DNA of 64,000 nucleotides. Source: an uncultured Burkholderiales bacterium (lineage in GTDB: Bacteria > Pseudomonadota > Gammaproteobacteria > Burkholderiales > Burkholderiaceae_C). Location of the stretch: positions 124,001-188,000 of the forward strand of contig CAISMH010000017.1 in the NCBI GenBank assembly GCA_903886485.1, written 5' to 3'. The notes beneath the pieces are model-generated. The model was not told the DNA's origin. It saw only the letters and a list, made by a program, of their open reading frames with translations, and did not search any database. Shown here piece by piece: positions 17,430-29,402 of this stretch (position 1 is the first letter of the stretch; each line of letters starts with the position of its first letter). The position numbers were made by a program, and so were the translations under genes.

Positions 17430-18404
17430 TTAATGACGACGGTCTAGCAGTTGTGCTGCTAAATCGTGCATTGCCTCACGATAAGGTGTGGCTGGCAAGA
17501 TATTCAATGCTGCAATAGCGCGCTTGGCTTCAGCAATGGCGGCGGCACGCGTCGCATCTAGGGCGCCTGTGGCGCGCACAATTTCTACGATTTCACTCAG
17601 CGCGTTCATTTCACCATTTTCAATAGCGTTTTGAATAATTTGACGCTGTTCAGGTGTCCCGCGTTGCATCGCAATGATGAGGGGTAAAGTATTTTTACCT
17701 TCACGCAAATCGTCACCCAAATTTTTACCCAATTCTTGCGTATCGCCGTCGTAATCCAGCACATCATCAATCACTTGAAACGCCGTACCCAAGGCTTGCC
17801 CATACTCGGCGCATGCAGCTTCAACCTCGGGTGAACTTTGGGCCAAGATGGCAGCCAAGCGGGTGCTGGCTTCAAACAGTTTGGCGGTTTTGGAGCGAAT
17901 CACGCGCAAATAACCCGCTTCATCGAGCGAGGCGTCGTGCATATTCATGAGTTGCAGCACTTCGCCTTCTGCAATCACATTCGTCGCCTCGGCCAATACT
18001 TCCATAACGCGCATTTCGCCTGAATCCACCATCATTTGGAAGGCGCGGGAATATAAAAAGTCGCCCACCAAGACGCTGGCGGGGTTGCCAAACGACTCAT
18101 TGGCCGTCGGGCGACCGCGGCGCAATGTGGACTCGTCCACCACATCGTCATGCAGCAAGGTGGCGGTGTGAATGAACTCCACCACGGCCGCCAAGTTGTG
18201 GCGTTGGGCATTGGTGTAGCCCAATGCGCCTGCCATGAGCAACAGCAGGGCGGGGCGAATGCGTTTGCCCCCCGCTGAGATGATGTATTGCGACACGGTG
18301 CCCACCAACGGCACGCCTGAATCTAAGCGTTGCACGATGACACGGTCCACCTCCGCCATATCGGTAGCAATCAGGTCTAAGGGGTGAGAAGTTGTGGTGG
18401 ACAA
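17430..18404 (-). CDS. ispB: octaprenyl-diphosphate synthase (polyprenyl synthase)
   Basis: Long-chain trans-prenyl transferase that makes the C40-type side chain of ubiquinone. Both aspartate-rich motifs are present: LLHDDVVDES (first, FARM-type) and QVIDDVLDYDGD (second). GGKRIRPALL binds the diphosphate. The longest frame starts at 18527, but that would cover the rplU promoter and has no family similarity. TTG 18404 (324 aa) or ATG 18359 fits homologues; neither has a strong ribosome site, so the start is uncertain. It diverges from rplU, as in many proteobacteria. Confidence 0.92.
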   Translation of the reverse strand: MSTTTSHPLDLIATDMAEVDRVIVQRLDSGVPLVGTVSQYIISAGGKRIRPALLLLMAGALGYTNAQRHNLAAVVEFIHTATLLHDDVVDESTLRRGRPTANESFGNPASVLVGDFLYSRAFQMMVDSGEMRVMEVLAEATNVIAEGEVLQLMNMHDASLDEAGYLRVIRSKTAKLFEASTRLAAILAQSSPEVEAACAEYGQALGTAFQVIDDVLDYDGDTQELGKNLGDDLREGKNTLPLIIAMQRGTPEQRQIIQNAIENGEMNALSEIVEIVRATGALDATRAAAIAEAKRAIAALNILPATPYREAMHDLAAQLLDRRH

Positions 18405-18460
18405 AGCGTGGCTAGAAAAAATAGGACGAAAAGCGTTCAAACGCACTGGGATTATAGGGA

Positions 18461-18491
18461 TTGGCCAAGCGGGGCCATTCACTGCTATAAT
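18461..18491 (+). promoter_or_regulatory. sigma-70 promoter of rplU-rpmA with extended -10
   Basis: TGCTATAAT (extended -10, TATAAT at 18486-18491) lies about 60 bp before rplU. A TTGGCC element 19 bp upstream could serve as a weak -35 box. The -10 is perfect, and the TGN extension can compensate for the long spacer. Confidence 0.6.
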
Positions 18492-18552
18492 TTCGGGCTC
18501 TGCGGAAATCCGTCCGTAGATATCCACATAGATTCTTATCTAGAGGTCTCAC

Positions 18553-18864
18553 ATGTACGCGGTCATAAAAACCGGTGGCAAACAGTATCGTGTTGCTGCT
18601 GGCGAAAAAATTAAAGTAGAACAGATTGCTGCGGACGTAGGCCAAGAGATTGTGATCGACCAAGTATTGGCAGTCGGCAACGGCGCTGAACTCAAGGTCG
18701 GCACACCCTTGGTGTCCGGTGCAACTGTCACAGTGACAGTTTTGTCTCATGGCAAACACGACAAAGTGCGCATTTTCAAAATGCGTCGTCGTAAGCACTA
18801 TCAAAAACGCCAAGGGCATCGTCAGCAGTTCACTGAGCTGCAGATTGCTTCCATCAACGGCTAA
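18553..18864 (+). CDS. rplU: 50S ribosomal protein L21
   Basis: L21 of the large subunit, which binds 23S rRNA and neighbours L20. The 103-aa protein starts [14 protein letters not shown] and ends with the conserved [16 protein letters not shown] region and ASI. Length and both signatures are normal. It is first in rplU-rpmA, with 12 bp before rpmA. Confidence 0.97.
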   Translation: MYAVIKTGGKQYRVAAGEKIKVEQIAADVGQEIVIDQVLAVGNGAELKVGTPLVSGATVTVTVLSHGKHDKVRIFKMRRRKHYQKRQGHRQQFTELQIASING

Positions 18865-18876
18865 GGAGCATTTGAC

Positions 18877-20269
<1,393 letters not shown>

Positions 20270-20275
20270 GCAGCC

Positions 20276-21409
20276 ATGACGCCCTTCACCTCTACCGTGT
20301 TGCGCGATGCACGACGCATCGTGGTCAAGGTCGGCTCCAGCTTGGTCACCAATGAAGGCCGTGGCTTGGACGAACAAGCCATTGGCGAGTGGTGTCGCCA
20401 GCTCAGTGCCTTGGTGCGCGACGGTCGCGAAGTTATCATGGTGTCGAGCGGGGCCATTGCCGAAGGCATGAAGCGCTTGGGCTGGACCACCCGTCCGCAA
20501 GAACTGCACGAGCTGCAAGCCGCCGCAGCCGTCGGGCAAATGGGCTTGGCTCAGATGTATGAAACCAAGCTACGCGAAAACGGCTTAGGTTCCGCCCAAG
20601 TGCTGCTCACGCACGCCGACCTCGCCGACCGCGAGCGTTACCTCAATGCCCGTTCCACCTTGTTGACCTTGCTCACACATGGCGTGTTGCCCGTCATCAA
20701 CGAGAACGACACCGTGGTCAACGATGAAATCAAGTTTGGCGACAACGACACCCTAGGTGCCTTGGTCGCCAACTTGGTCGAGGCCGATGCCCTCATCATC
20801 TTGACCGACCAAAAAGGCCTCTACACCGCCGACCCGCGCCATGACCCTGCCGCCACCTTTGTGCACGAAGCGCGTGCAGGTGATGCCAAGCTGGAAGACA
20901 TGGCCGGTGGTGCTGGCTCTAGCCTTGGCAAGGGCGGCATGATCACCAAAATCTTGGCCGCCAAGCGTGCGGCGGGTTCGGGCGCTTCGACCGTCATTGC
21001 GTGGGGCCGCGAGCCAGACGCCTTGGTGCGTTTGACCCAAGGCGAAGCCATTGGCACTTTGCTGGTCGCCCAAACCCAAAAACAACAAGCCCGCAAACAG
21101 TGGATGGCTGACCACTTGCAACTGCGTGGTTCCGTCACCATTGACGAGGGCGCGGTCAGCAAGCTCAGAGCTGATGGTTCTAGTCTGTTGCCCATTGGTA
21201 TGAGCGGTGTGGACGGCGATTTTTCGCGGGGCGAAGTGATCGCTATCCAAGACAGCCAAGGCCAAGAAGTCGCGCGTGGCTTGGCCAATTACGCAGCTGC
21301 CGAAGCGCGCTTGCTATGCCGCAAACCTTCAGCGCAAATCGCCGCTTTGCTTGGCTACGCCGCTGAGCCAGAGATGGTGCACCGAGACAACTTGGTTTTG
21401 TCCAAATAA
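20276..21409 (+). CDS. proB: glutamate 5-kinase
   Basis: ProB phosphorylates glutamate in the first step of proline synthesis. The 377-aa protein has the amino-acid kinase domain ([30 protein letters not shown]) and a C-terminal PUA domain ([12 protein letters not shown] to about 375), the form subject to proline feedback. It is 6 bp downstream of obgE and probably co-transcribed with it. A strong terminator follows. Confidence 0.96.
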   Translation: MTPFTSTVLRDARRIVVKVGSSLVTNEGRGLDEQAIGEWCRQLSALVRDGREVIMVSSGAIAEGMKRLGWTTRPQELHELQAAAAVGQMGLAQMYETKLRENGLGSAQVLLTHADLADRERYLNARSTLLTLLTHGVLPVINENDTVVNDEIKFGDNDTLGALVANLVEADALIILTDQKGLYTADPRHDPAATFVHEARAGDAKLEDMAGGAGSSLGKGGMITKILAAKRAAGSGASTVIAWGREPDALVRLTQGEAIGTLLVAQTQKQQARKQWMADHLQLRGSVTIDEGAVSKLRADGSSLLPIGMSGVDGDFSRGEVIAIQDSQGQEVARGLANYAAAEARLLCRKPSAQIAALLGYAAEPEMVHRDNLVLSK

Positions 21410-21437
21410 AAAAAGGCCACCCAGGTGGCCTTTTTTT
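21410..21437. terminator. bidirectional terminator between proB and rppH
   Basis: AAAAAGGCCACC and GGTGGCCTTTTT pair around CA with T-tracts on both strands. It serves the converging genes proB and rppH, whose stop codon lies at its right edge. Confidence 0.85.
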
Positions 21438-22065
21438 ATGTGCCTTCGCGTTGGCGCAGGCCCGCTTGTGGGTCTGGGTCAAACGTCGCACCTGGCGGCA
21501 ACTCCATGTTCATGGATGCGCCAAATTGTTTGGGCATGCCACTGCTGTCGGGTGTGGGGTGGTGCCCAGCGCGCACAAAGCGACGGTTGTCGTAGCGCGG
21601 TAAAAAGCGCGACAACTCCGTCAGCGCCATTTCATACACACCGCGTTTGAACTCCACCACCACATCCAGCGGCACCCAGTAATCGTTCCAACGCCAAGCG
21701 TCAAACTCGGGGTGGTCGGTCGCGCGTAAATTCAAATGGTGGTCGGGCGCAACCAATTGCAGCAAAAACCAAATTTGCTTTTGGCCTTTGTAAAACCCGC
21801 GTGCATCACGTCGGATGAACCGGTCTGGCACCTCATAGCGCAACCAATCACGGGTACGGGCCACGATGCGCACATGCTCTTGCTTGAGCCCCACTTCTTC
21901 GTGCAATTCGCGGATCATGGCTTGCTCGGGAGTTTCTCCTCGATCAATGCCACCTTGCGGGAATTGCCAACTGTGGGTGCGGATGCGCTTGCCCCAAAAA
22001 ACCTGATTTTTCTGGTTGAGCAAGATGATGCCGACGTTGGGTCTGAACCCTTCTCGGTCAAGCAT
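21436..22065 (-). CDS. rppH: RNA pyrophosphohydrolase
   Basis: RppH removes pyrophosphate from 5'-triphosphate mRNA and so triggers RNase E decay. The 209-aa Nudix protein starts [17 protein letters not shown] and has the Nudix box [23 protein letters not shown] within the usual spacing. An [10 protein letters not shown] segment follows. The C-terminal tail beyond residue 165 is proline-rich and likely disordered. ATG 22065 is preferred over 22071 because homologues start MLDREG. Confidence 0.93.
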   Translation of the reverse strand: MLDREGFRPNVGIILLNQKNQVFWGKRIRTHSWQFPQGGIDRGETPEQAMIRELHEEVGLKQEHVRIVARTRDWLRYEVPDRFIRRDARGFYKGQKQIWFLLQLVAPDHHLNLRATDHPEFDAWRWNDYWVPLDVVVEFKRGVYEMALTELSRFLPRYDNRRFVRAGHHPTPDSSGMPKQFGASMNMELPPGATFDPDPQAGLRQREGT

Positions 22066-22170
22066 AATCAAACCTCAAATTTTTAAACTGGTTCGATTAT
22101 GCACAGAGCTGCCCCAGTTCACTCAAAATTTGTCCCAATTCCCTACTAAATTGACGATTCGATTGCCCGC

Positions 22171-23916
22171 ATGAAAGCCTCCCAGTTCCTGATCTCCACC
22201 CTCAAAGACGCCCCCGCAGATGCTGAAGTGGTGAGCCACAAATTGATGATGCGTGCGGGCCTGATCAAAAAGCTCGGCGCAGGCATTTACAACTACATGC
22301 CCATGGGCTTGCGCGTCATTCGCAAAGTCGAAGCCATCGTGCGCGAAGAAATGAACAAAGCCGGCGCCATCGAGTTGACCATGCCCGTGGTGCAACCTGC
22401 CGAGCTGTGGCAAGAAACAGGCCGCTTCGACAAAATGGGCCCCGAGCTGCTGCGTATCCAAGACCGCCACGGCCGCGACTTTGTGGTGCAACCCACCAGC
22501 GAAGAAGTCGTCACCGACATCGCCCGTCAAGAAATTCGCAGCTACAAGCAGTTGCCCAAAAACTTCTACCAGATCCAAACCAAATTCCGTGACGAACGTC
22601 GTCCTCGTTTTGGCCTGATGCGTGGGCGCGAATTCATCATGAAAGACGCCTACAGCTTTGACCGTGACCCAACCAGCGCCAAGCAAAGCTACCAAGTCAT
22701 GGCCGGTGCGTATCGCAATATATTTGACCGCTTTGGCTTGACCTACCGCGCCGTGGCTGCCGACAGCGGCGCCATTGGTGGCGACCTCAGCGAAGAGTTC
22801 CAAGTCATCGCTGCCACCGGCGAAGACGCCATTGTTTACTGCCCCACCAGCAGCTACGCCGCCAACCTAGAAAAGGCCGAAGCCCTGGCCCCCACACAAA
22901 CACGCGGGGCAGCCACCCAAGCCCTCACCAAAACCGCCACCCCCGGCAAAAGCACCTGCGAAGACGTGGCTGCCTTGCTGAACGTGCCGCTGAACACCAC
23001 CGTCAAGTCCTTGGTGTTGGCCACCGACACCCTCAACGACAAAGGCGAAGTCGTCAAATCCCGCGTGTGGCTCCTGCTCTTGCGAGGTGACCACGACATG
23101 AACGAAGTCAAAGTGGGCAAACTGCCCGGCTTTGAAGGGGGCTTTCGCTTTGCCACCACCGCAGAGATTGAAGACCACTTCGCATGCAAACCCGGCTACC
23201 TTGGTCCTGTCAACCTCAAGCAGCCTTTGAAAATCGTCGCCGACCGCGAAGTGGCGGTGATGGCCGATTGGATCTGCGGCGCCAACGAAGTCGACTTCCA
23301 CATGACTGGTGTCAACTTTGGCCGTGATGTCGCTGAACCAGACTTGGTGGCCGACATTCGCAACGTCGTGGCGGGTGACCGCTCGCCGGATGGCCAAGGC
23401 GAACTCGCCATTGAGCGTGGCATCGAAGTCGGCCATGTGTTCTACCTCGGCACCAAATACAGCCAAGCCATGAACGCCACCTTCTTAGACGTCAACGGCA
23501 AACCCCAATTCATGGAAATGGGCTGCTACGGCATCGGCGTCACGCGCTTGCCCGCTGCGGCCATTGAACAAAACCACGACGAGCGCGGCATCATCTGGCC
23601 CGACGCAATCGCCCCCTTCACCGCCGTGATTTGCCCCGTCAACATGGACCGCAGCGAAGACGTCAAAGCCGCCGCCTTCAAACTCTACGAAGACCTGTTG
23701 GCCCTAGGCGTGGACGTCATCTTGGACGACCGTGGCGAGCGCCCCGGCGCCATGTTTGCCGACTGGGAACTCATTGGTGTGCCACACCGCATCACCATTG
23801 GCGACAAAGGCTTGAAAGACGGCGTGGTCGAGTACCAACACCGCCGCGACACCGAGTCCACCAAAGTGCCTGTGACTGAAGTGCTCGCCCATGTGAAGGC
23901 CAAACTCGGTTTGTAA
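22171..23916 (+). CDS. proS: prolyl-tRNA synthetase
   Basis: Class II synthetase that charges tRNA-Pro. The 581-aa bacterial-type enzyme has motif 1 near [20 protein letters not shown], motif 2 [19 protein letters not shown], an inserted YbaK-type editing domain (about 230-390) that clears Ala-tRNA-Pro, motif 3 [10 protein letters not shown], and the anticodon-binding domain with [18 protein letters not shown]. Length and domain order are normal. Confidence 0.97.
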   Translation: MKASQFLISTLKDAPADAEVVSHKLMMRAGLIKKLGAGIYNYMPMGLRVIRKVEAIVREEMNKAGAIELTMPVVQPAELWQETGRFDKMGPELLRIQDRHGRDFVVQPTSEEVVTDIARQEIRSYKQLPKNFYQIQTKFRDERRPRFGLMRGREFIMKDAYSFDRDPTSAKQSYQVMAGAYRNIFDRFGLTYRAVAADSGAIGGDLSEEFQVIAATGEDAIVYCPTSSYAANLEKAEALAPTQTRGAATQALTKTATPGKSTCEDVAALLNVPLNTTVKSLVLATDTLNDKGEVVKSRVWLLLLRGDHDMNEVKVGKLPGFEGGFRFATTAEIEDHFACKPGYLGPVNLKQPLKIVADREVAVMADWICGANEVDFHMTGVNFGRDVAEPDLVADIRNVVAGDRSPDGQGELAIERGIEVGHVFYLGTKYSQAMNATFLDVNGKPQFMEMGCYGIGVTRLPAAAIEQNHDERGIIWPDAIAPFTAVICPVNMDRSEDVKAAAFKLYEDLLALGVDVILDDRGERPGAMFADWELIGVPHRITIGDKGLKDGVVEYQHRRDTESTKVPVTEVLAHVKAKLGL

Positions 23917-23921
23917 TCGCG

Positions 23922-24587
23922 ATGGCCCGCAGCATGCGCTGGTTGAGTCGTGTGTTGTGTGTGGTGCTCGTCAGTGCGTCTGCCCATGCGGGGCGCCAGC
24001 AAGAGGAACCCCTGATCGACTCCGTGCGCTCCGCCCTCAGCGCGGCCGTGCGCTCGTCTGGCCCGCCGACTTTGGTGCATGCAGACACCAAGGCGGCCCA
24101 AGCGTTTGAGCACTGGCTCACACGGACACAAGCCCGTTTAGAAAAACAATTAGAGCGCCGCACAGCCAGCCCCGCGCCGTCTCCTGTCGGCGTGCCTGAC
24201 CTGCTGGCGCATGAGTTGGGCAACCCCCACTTGCGTCGTGAGTTCTTGCAAACGGTTTGGTATGAGAGTCAGCGTGCGGGCCTTGCACCAGACTTGGTGC
24301 TGGGGCTCATTCAGGTGGAGAGCGGATTTCGTAAATTCGCCATCAGCAGCTCAGGCGCGCGGGGCTACACCCAAGTCATGCCGTTTTGGACGCGCGTGCT
24401 GGCCGAGGGGGATGCCAGTGTGCTGTTCCAAGCACAAACCAATTTACGTTTTGGCTGTGTCATCTTGCGCCACTACCTGAATGTCGAAAACGGAGATTTG
24501 GTCTTGGCACTCGGTCGCTACAACGGTAGCCGTGGACAGGTGCAATATCCAAATGCCGTGCTCGCGGCACAAAAGGGCTGGCAATGA
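23922..24587 (+). CDS. SLT-type lytic murein transglycosylase
   Basis: A 221-aa exported enzyme that likely cuts peptidoglycan glycan strands. It has a signal peptide (1-23, ending SAHA), a linker with RSSGPP, and a C-terminal transglycosylase domain. Catalytic glutamate E133 lies in LIQVESGF, followed by SGARGYTQVMPFW and LALGRYNGSRG. The TQVMPFW form replaces the usual GLMQ-P. It starts 6 bp after proS and is probably co-transcribed; a terminator overlaps its stop codon. Confidence 0.87.
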   Translation: MARSMRWLSRVLCVVLVSASAHAGRQQEEPLIDSVRSALSAAVRSSGPPTLVHADTKAAQAFEHWLTRTQARLEKQLERRTASPAPSPVGVPDLLAHELGNPHLRREFLQTVWYESQRAGLAPDLVLGLIQVESGFRKFAISSSGARGYTQVMPFWTRVLAEGDASVLFQAQTNLRFGCVILRHYLNVENGDLVLALGRYNGSRGQVQYPNAVLAAQKGWQ

Positions 24588-24613
24588 AAAGCCCGCTGTC
24601 AGCGGGCTTTTCA
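24585..24613. terminator. bidirectional terminator between the transglycosylase and grxD
   Basis: TGAAAAGCCCGCT and AGCGGGCTTTTCA are exact inverted repeats around GTC. The first TGA is the stop codon of the transglycosylase gene. A/T tracts on both sides make it work for both converging units. Confidence 0.8.
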
Positions 24614-24643
24614 TGAGGGGCTTGAACGCCGCCCAAGCGGTGT

Positions 24644-24961
24644 TTAGCCGTTGATCACTTTTTGCAACTCACCCGACTCATACATCTCCATCATGATGTC
24701 CGAGCCCCCAATGAACTCGCCCTTGATGTAGAGCTGTGGAATGGTGGGCCAATTGCTGTACTCCTTGATCCCTTGGCGAATCTCAGCGTCATCCAACACG
24801 TTCACAGTTTTGATCGCCTTGGCATCCACACCGCAAGCTTTGAGCACTTGGATCGCACGGCCCGAAAAACCACACATCGGGAAGCTCGCGCTGCCCTTCA
24901 TAAACAGCAACACCTCGTTGCCCTTTACCAATTCATCAATGCGTTGTTGTGCGTCGCTCAT
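24644..24961 (-). CDS. grxD: monothiol glutaredoxin, Grx4 family
   Basis: A 105-aa CGFS glutaredoxin involved in iron-sulfur cluster transfer and iron sensing. The active site CGFS starts at C30, followed by a TVNVLDD segment, the cis-proline WPTIPQLYIKGEFIGGSDI, and the family's end helix. ATG 24961 (MSDAQQ) matches homologues better than the upstream ATG 24979. It is last in the leftward block hemA-prfA-prmC-grxD, starting 26 bp after the prmC stop. Confidence 0.95.
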   Translation of the reverse strand: MSDAQQRIDELVKGNEVLLFMKGSASFPMCGFSGRAIQVLKACGVDAKAIKTVNVLDDAEIRQGIKEYSNWPTIPQLYIKGEFIGGSDIMMEMYESGELQKVING

Positions 24962-24986
24962 GGGTTCTCTCCAAATCAAAAGTTAA

Positions 24987-25871
24987 TTATTTCACTGTCT
25001 GCCATTGTCCGCCCGTGCAGCGCAAGATGCCCGCAAGGTCAGGACGGCTTTGCACATTCACAAACCCTTGGTTGCCCAGCAAGGTTTGCACCGCATGGGC
25101 TTGGTCATACCCATGCTCTAGCAGCAGCCAGCCCTTGGGCTGGAGGTGTTGCGCTGCCTCACGCACGATGATGCGGATGTCGTCTAAACCATCAGCCCCA
25201 GAAGCCAAAGCCATCACAGGCTCGTGCGTCAAGGCGGCCAAGTGTGCATCATCACGCGCCACATAAGGCGGGTTCGACACGATGGCGTCAAAAATTCGGC
25301 CCTTGAGAGGCGCAAGCCATGCGCCGTGATGGAAATCCACAGCCAACGCCAAACGTTCGGCATTGGCACGCGCCACACACAACGCATCGGCACTCACGTC
25401 TACCGCACACACCTGGGCATCAGCGCGCGCGTGTTGAAGCGCCAAGGCAATCGCCCCGCTGCCCGTGCCCAAATCCACCACCGCGGGGTGGGGCGTGTCG
25501 GCCAAGCAAGACAAAGCCCACTCCACCAAAGTTTCAGTGTCTGCACGTGGGTCGAGCACGCGGCGGTCCACCTGCAGCGTCAAGCCAAAAAACTCTTTGT
25601 GGCCCGTGATGTAAGCCACAGGCTCGGTGCTCAGGCGGCGTTGTGCGTAGGCTTCAAAAGTGTTTTGCACAGCCACGTCCAGCGCGTCATCGCCATGCGC
25701 CAACAGCCAAGCGCGGTCGTGCGGTGCGCGGCCCAAGGCGTGCAGCAGCAGCACTTGCGCTTCTAGGCGCGGCAGGCCCAAGGTTTGCGCCCAAGCCGCG
25801 GCTTGCGCCACCGTCAACGAAGTGTGTTCTGCGTGTGCAGCCGGTGTGACGACGGAAGACATCGCACTCAT
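24987..25871 (-). CDS. prmC: release factor glutamine methyltransferase PrmC
   Basis: PrmC methylates the glutamine of the GGQ motif in release factors 1 and 2. The 294-aa protein has a helical N-terminal domain, then the methyltransferase fold with motif I DLGTGSG (133-139) and the catalytic NPPY (200-203). Its start overlaps the prfA stop by 4 bp, so substrate and modifying enzyme are translationally coupled. M4 (25862) is an alternative start. Confidence 0.95.
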   Translation of the reverse strand: MSAMSSVVTPAAHAEHTSLTVAQAAAWAQTLGLPRLEAQVLLLHALGRAPHDRAWLLAHGDDALDVAVQNTFEAYAQRRLSTEPVAYITGHKEFFGLTLQVDRRVLDPRADTETLVEWALSCLADTPHPAVVDLGTGSGAIALALQHARADAQVCAVDVSADALCVARANAERLALAVDFHHGAWLAPLKGRIFDAIVSNPPYVARDDAHLAALTHEPVMALASGADGLDDIRIIVREAAQHLQPKGWLLLEHGYDQAHAVQTLLGNQGFVNVQSRPDLAGILRCTGGQWQTVK

Positions 25872-26974
25872 GGCTTGCCTTCCAGTGCAGCCAGTTGCTC
25901 GGCCTCGTGGGCGTGTTTCAAGGCCTGCAAGGCCTCACCCAAATCACCCTCCATGATGAAATTGAGTTTGTACAGCGTGAGGTTGATGCGGTGGTCGCTC
26001 CAGCGCCCCTGCGGAAAGTTGTACGTGCGAATCCGGTCGCTGCGGTCGCCGCTGCCAATCAAGCCCTTGCGCATGGCTGCGTCTTTGGCGGCGCGTTCGG
26101 CGCGGTCTTTTTCTTGGATGCGCGCCGTCAACACCTTGAGGGCCGATGCTTTGTTGCTGTGTTGGCTGCGTCCGTCTTGGCACTCGGCCACGATGCCCGT
26201 GGGCAAGTGGGTGATACGCACCGCCGAGTCGGTCTTGTTGATGTGCTGCCCCCCCGCACCGCTGGCGCGGTAGGTGTCAATGCGCAAATCTGACGGGTTG
26301 ATCTTGATCGCCTCAGCCTCGTCCGGCTCGGGCAACACCGCCACCGTGCAGGCACTGGTGTGAATGCGCCCTTGCGTTTCGGTGGCAGGCACACGCTGCA
26401 CACGGTGGCCGCCCGACTCGAACTTCAGCCAGCCATACACCCCGTCGCCGCTTGAACCGCCGTCCATGCGCACCACCACCTCTTTGTAGCCGCCCAGCTC
26501 GCTGGGCGATTCACTCACAATTTCCGTGCGCCAGCCTTGGCGCTCCGCGTAGCGCATGTACATGCGCAGCAAATCCGCCGCAAACAAAGCCGACTCATCG
26601 CCGCCCGTGCCCGCGCGAATTTCCAAAAACGCAGGGCGTGCATCGTCTGGGTCTTTGGGCAGCAACATGCGTTGCAGCTCCGCTTCGAGTTGCAACAGTT
26701 CCGCTTGGGCGCTGGCAATTTCTTCTTCGGCCATCGAGCGCATGTCGGCGTCATCCCCCCCGTCTTGCAGCATCTGCTGGGCCTCTTGCAAATCCGCTTC
26801 GCGTTGTTGGTAACGTGCGTAGCGGCCTGCCGTTGCCGTCACCTCCGTGTGCTCGCGCGACAACGCCAAAAACTGCGTCATGTCCTTCATGATGTCTTCG
26901 CGAGACAGCAAAAAGTCCAGCTCGTTCAAGCGTTGGGTGTGGCGCTCGAGTTGAGCGCGCAAAAAATCTTTCAT
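25868..26974 (-). CDS. prfA: peptide chain release factor 1
   Basis: RF1 reads UAA and UAG stop codons. The 368-aa protein has the recognition tripeptide PAT (196-198) and GGQ (241-243), whose glutamine is methylated by the neighbouring prmC product. The coiled-coil domain 1 (about 1-100) and the conserved [12 protein letters not shown] are normal. It lies 11 bp downstream of hemA, as in many proteobacteria. Confidence 0.97.
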   Translation of the reverse strand: MKDFLRAQLERHTQRLNELDFLLSREDIMKDMTQFLALSREHTEVTATAGRYARYQQREADLQEAQQMLQDGGDDADMRSMAEEEIASAQAELLQLEAELQRMLLPKDPDDARPAFLEIRAGTGGDESALFAADLLRMYMRYAERQGWRTEIVSESPSELGGYKEVVVRMDGGSSGDGVYGWLKFESGGHRVQRVPATETQGRIHTSACTVAVLPEPDEAEAIKINPSDLRIDTYRASGAGGQHINKTDSAVRITHLPTGIVAECQDGRSQHSNKASALKVLTARIQEKDRAERAAKDAAMRKGLIGSGDRSDRIRTYNFPQGRWSDHRINLTLYKLNFIMEGDLGEALQALKHAHEAEQLAALEGKP

Positions 26975-26985
26975 GGGGTCAGCGC

Positions 26986-28245
26986 CTAACGGTTGCTGCG
27001 CAAAAAGAAATGCTCTATCGCGTGACGCGCACGTTCGCGCGACGCTGCGTCACCCGCGTGCAACTCGGCCATCGCGCCGTGCAACATTTTTTGCGTCAAG
27101 CCGCGTGACAAAGCCTCCAGCACCGCATCCACATCGTCGCCCTTGGCAATCGATTTACGCGCACGTGCCAACTCGGCACTGCGCCAGTCTTCGGCTTGGG
27201 TGTTGAGTTGCTGAATCAACGGCACGTTGCTGCGCTGGTCCATCCAGTGTTCAAAACTTTGCACCCCAGCATCAATGATCGCTTCGGCTTGCGCCACCGC
27301 CGCTTGGCGGTTGGCTTGGCCCGTTTGCACCACGTCTGACAAATCGTCCACCGTGTAGAGGTACACGTCTTCGAGCGACTTCACCTCGGGCTCAATGTCA
27401 CGTGGCACCGCCAAATCCACCATGAACATCGGGCGGTGCTTGCGTTGCTTCAGCGCCCGTTCCACCGCCCCCAAACCAATCAAGGGCAGGGTACTTGCCG
27501 TGCAACTGATCACCACATCAAACTCGTGCAGTCGCTGCGGCAAATCGGCCAAACGCATCACCTCGCCGCTGAATTGCGTCGCCAACTTCTCGCCGCGCTC
27601 CAGCGTGCGGTTGGCAATCGCGATCGCCTTGGGCGTCTTGGCGGCAAAGTGCGTGGCGCACAACTCAATCATTTCGCCTGCACCCACAAACAGCACGCGC
27701 GTCTCGCTCAAGTCCTCAAACAACTGGCTGGCCAAACGCACAGCGGCGGCAGCCATGCTGATCGAGTGCGCCCCAATCTCGGTGGAACTGCGCACCTCTT
27801 TGGCCACCGCAAACGTGCGCTGAAACAATTGGTTGAGCGTGGTGCCCAAAGCCCCCGCTTCAGACGCGGCACGTACCGCGTCCTTCATCTGTCCCAAAAT
27901 TTGAGGCTCGCCCAACACCATCGAATCCAGCCCACTCGCCACGCGAAACGCGTGACGCGCCGCATCGGCCTCCAGCAGCGCGTAGGTGTGGCCCTTCAAA
28001 TCCTCGGCTGACACCCCACCCGACTGCGCCAACCACGCCAAGGTTTGCTGCATTTGCGCCTCGTTGCCCGCGCAATAAATCTCGGTGCGGTTACAGGTGG
28101 ATAGGATGGCCACCTCGCTATCGGGCGCAAAAGAATGGCGCAGCGTCGCGAGGGTCGGACCCATTTGTTCGACCGCAAAAGCAAAACGGCCCCGCAAATC
28201 TAGCGGGGCTGTCGTGTGATTGAGGCCCAAAGCCCAGACTGCCAT
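26986..28245 (-). CDS. hemA: glutamyl-tRNA reductase
   Basis: HemA reduces glutamyl-tRNA to glutamate-1-semialdehyde, the first committed step of tetrapyrrole synthesis by the C5 route. The 419-aa protein has the catalytic cysteine C51 in ILSTCNRTE, the substrate site [15 protein letters not shown], the NADPH-binding [10 protein letters not shown], and a C-terminal dimerisation helix. ATG 28245 is chosen over 28272 since homologues begin [13 protein letters not shown]. It heads hemA-prfA-prmC-grxD and diverges with only 25 bp from a small membrane-protein gene. Confidence 0.96.
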   Translation of the reverse strand: MAVWALGLNHTTAPLDLRGRFAFAVEQMGPTLATLRHSFAPDSEVAILSTCNRTEIYCAGNEAQMQQTLAWLAQSGGVSAEDLKGHTYALLEADAARHAFRVASGLDSMVLGEPQILGQMKDAVRAASEAGALGTTLNQLFQRTFAVAKEVRSSTEIGAHSISMAAAAVRLASQLFEDLSETRVLFVGAGEMIELCATHFAAKTPKAIAIANRTLERGEKLATQFSGEVMRLADLPQRLHEFDVVISCTASTLPLIGLGAVERALKQRKHRPMFMVDLAVPRDIEPEVKSLEDVYLYTVDDLSDVVQTGQANRQAAVAQAEAIIDAGVQSFEHWMDQRSNVPLIQQLNTQAEDWRSAELARARKSIAKGDDVDAVLEALSRGLTQKMLHGAMAELHAGDAASRERARHAIEHFFLRSNR

Positions 28246-28270
28246 AACCGAGATTATAAAATTTAACCAC

Positions 28271-28555
28271 ATGGGTCCCTACGAACACCTCATTCACACC
28301 TTCAACTTCATGGCGCCCGCTTGGGGCATTGCCCTGTTTTGTGCCATCGCTGCCCGTGTTGGCGCCCCTCGGTGGTTGCCTTTGGCACCGTGGAGCTTGT
28401 TCACACAAACCCTCTTCAGTGGTGTTTTAGGCACCGCCGTTCTCGTCGGTGGTGTGCTGGTGTGGGGCGTTGACGGAAAAATGGCCACCTATTGCGCCCT
28501 CATCATCACCTGCGCCACCGCCCAATGGCTCATGTGCAAAGGCTGGCAGCGCTAA
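28271..28555 (+). CDS. small inner-membrane protein of unknown function
   Basis: A 94-aa hydrophobic protein with about three membrane segments (residues 10-28, 45-65 and 70-88). I do not recognise a named family, though a similar short protein next to hemA is common in Comamonadaceae as far as I recall. ATG 28271 is used; the frame reaching back to 28220 would overlap hemA. The hemA promoter region is only 25 bp long and shared. Confidence 0.65.
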   Translation: MGPYEHLIHTFNFMAPAWGIALFCAIAARVGAPRWLPLAPWSLFTQTLFSGVLGTAVLVGGVLVWGVDGKMATYCALIITCATAQWLMCKGWQR

Positions 28556-28737
28556 GCGGCGCCATCCCGTGACCCTGCGCGCACATGCGCGCCCCCCTTG
28601 TGTTTGACACCCAGTGACCGTTTTTTCTGGTCTCACTCATCGTTGGGCGACGGTTTTTACAAATAATCGTTTGTAGTATTTAAGTACTTTAAAAACGCCC
28701 AATGGCTCAAAGAAAACTACCAACTCACTTTGGCTCA

Positions 28738-29283
28738 ATGATGTTCAAAGCATCCCTCACTCTGTGTCTGATTGTTTTTGCATTCTTGCAAGGATGCGTG
28801 CTTGGCAATGAGCGCATTGGAACGACTTTGGAATTTACTAACAAGGGGCCTTACAGCATAGGCGTTTTGCGATTCGACCCCGACGGTCTGCGTGGGCCAG
28901 TGCCTGGGGCTTTAGGTGTGGGAGGGGGGGCAGAAATGAGTTTCATGCCCGGCGACAGCAAGCGGGGCATACCTCAGTTTGTGGAAGTGGAGTGGTGCGA
29001 ACCAACGCCAGCATCGCGCGCACAAATTGCCGAAATTAATCGTCGATTTTCTAAATCAGAACGCCTATCAAATGAAGAAATGGCTGAACGAGATTCCTTG
29101 TTCAAACACGCCTACTCTCTTGCCAACAACTACACCCGTGTCATCGATCTCACCCCCATCCTCACGCCAGAGCTACTAGCGCAAGTGCGTGCCAATCGAA
29201 GCAGCACCAACCTCAAACTGACCGTTGTTTTTCAAGGGGACAACGTCAGCATCACCGCAGCGCCAGATGTATGGCGGAAGTAA
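28738..29283 (+). CDS. putative lipoprotein, possibly of the type VI immunity kind
   Basis: A protein of about 181 aa with a lipoprotein signal: a hydrophobic stretch LTLCLIVFAFLQG followed by the lipobox cysteine (LQGC). The mature part has a FTNKGPYSIGVLRFDPDG strand pair, a glycine run (GVGGGAE) and FVEVEW. This layout loosely recalls DUF3304 lipoproteins, which include immunity proteins for type VI lipase effectors; that link is only an impression. Tandem ATGs at 28738/28741 are the likely starts; 28702 is possible. An AT-rich leader precedes it, unlike the neighbouring core genes. Confidence 0.6.
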   Translation: MMFKASLTLCLIVFAFLQGCVLGNERIGTTLEFTNKGPYSIGVLRFDPDGLRGPVPGALGVGGGAEMSFMPGDSKRGIPQFVEVEWCEPTPASRAQIAEINRRFSKSERLSNEEMAERDSLFKHAYSLANNYTRVIDLTPILTPELLAQVRANRSSTNLKLTVVFQGDNVSITAAPDVWRK

Positions 29284-29306
29284 CGCGTCAAGCCACAGGT
29301 GAATCA

Positions 29307-29402
29307 ATGCAGCCAAAGTCAATCACTTTCAATATTGATGCGTATATGGCTTGGCTCAAGCTCAATGGGTATGACCTCAACCAACTTCAGGTGCAGAAAT
29401 GA
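29307..29402 (+). CDS. 31-codon mini-ORF coupled to the next lipoprotein gene
   Basis: A short frame (MQPKSITFNIDAYM... ending LQVQK) whose TGA overlaps the ATG of the next gene in an ATGA arrangement. This suggests either a translated leader peptide that couples to the lipoprotein gene, or the last piece of a longer deleted protein. It is too short to assign. Ribosome site evidence (CAGGTGAATC) is modest. Confidence 0.35.
   Translation: MQPKSITFNIDAYMAWLKLNGYDLNQLQVQK

Noticed and set aside
18405..18527. Longer N-terminus of IspB
   Set aside because: The extra residues have no family similarity and the DNA holds the rplU promoter.
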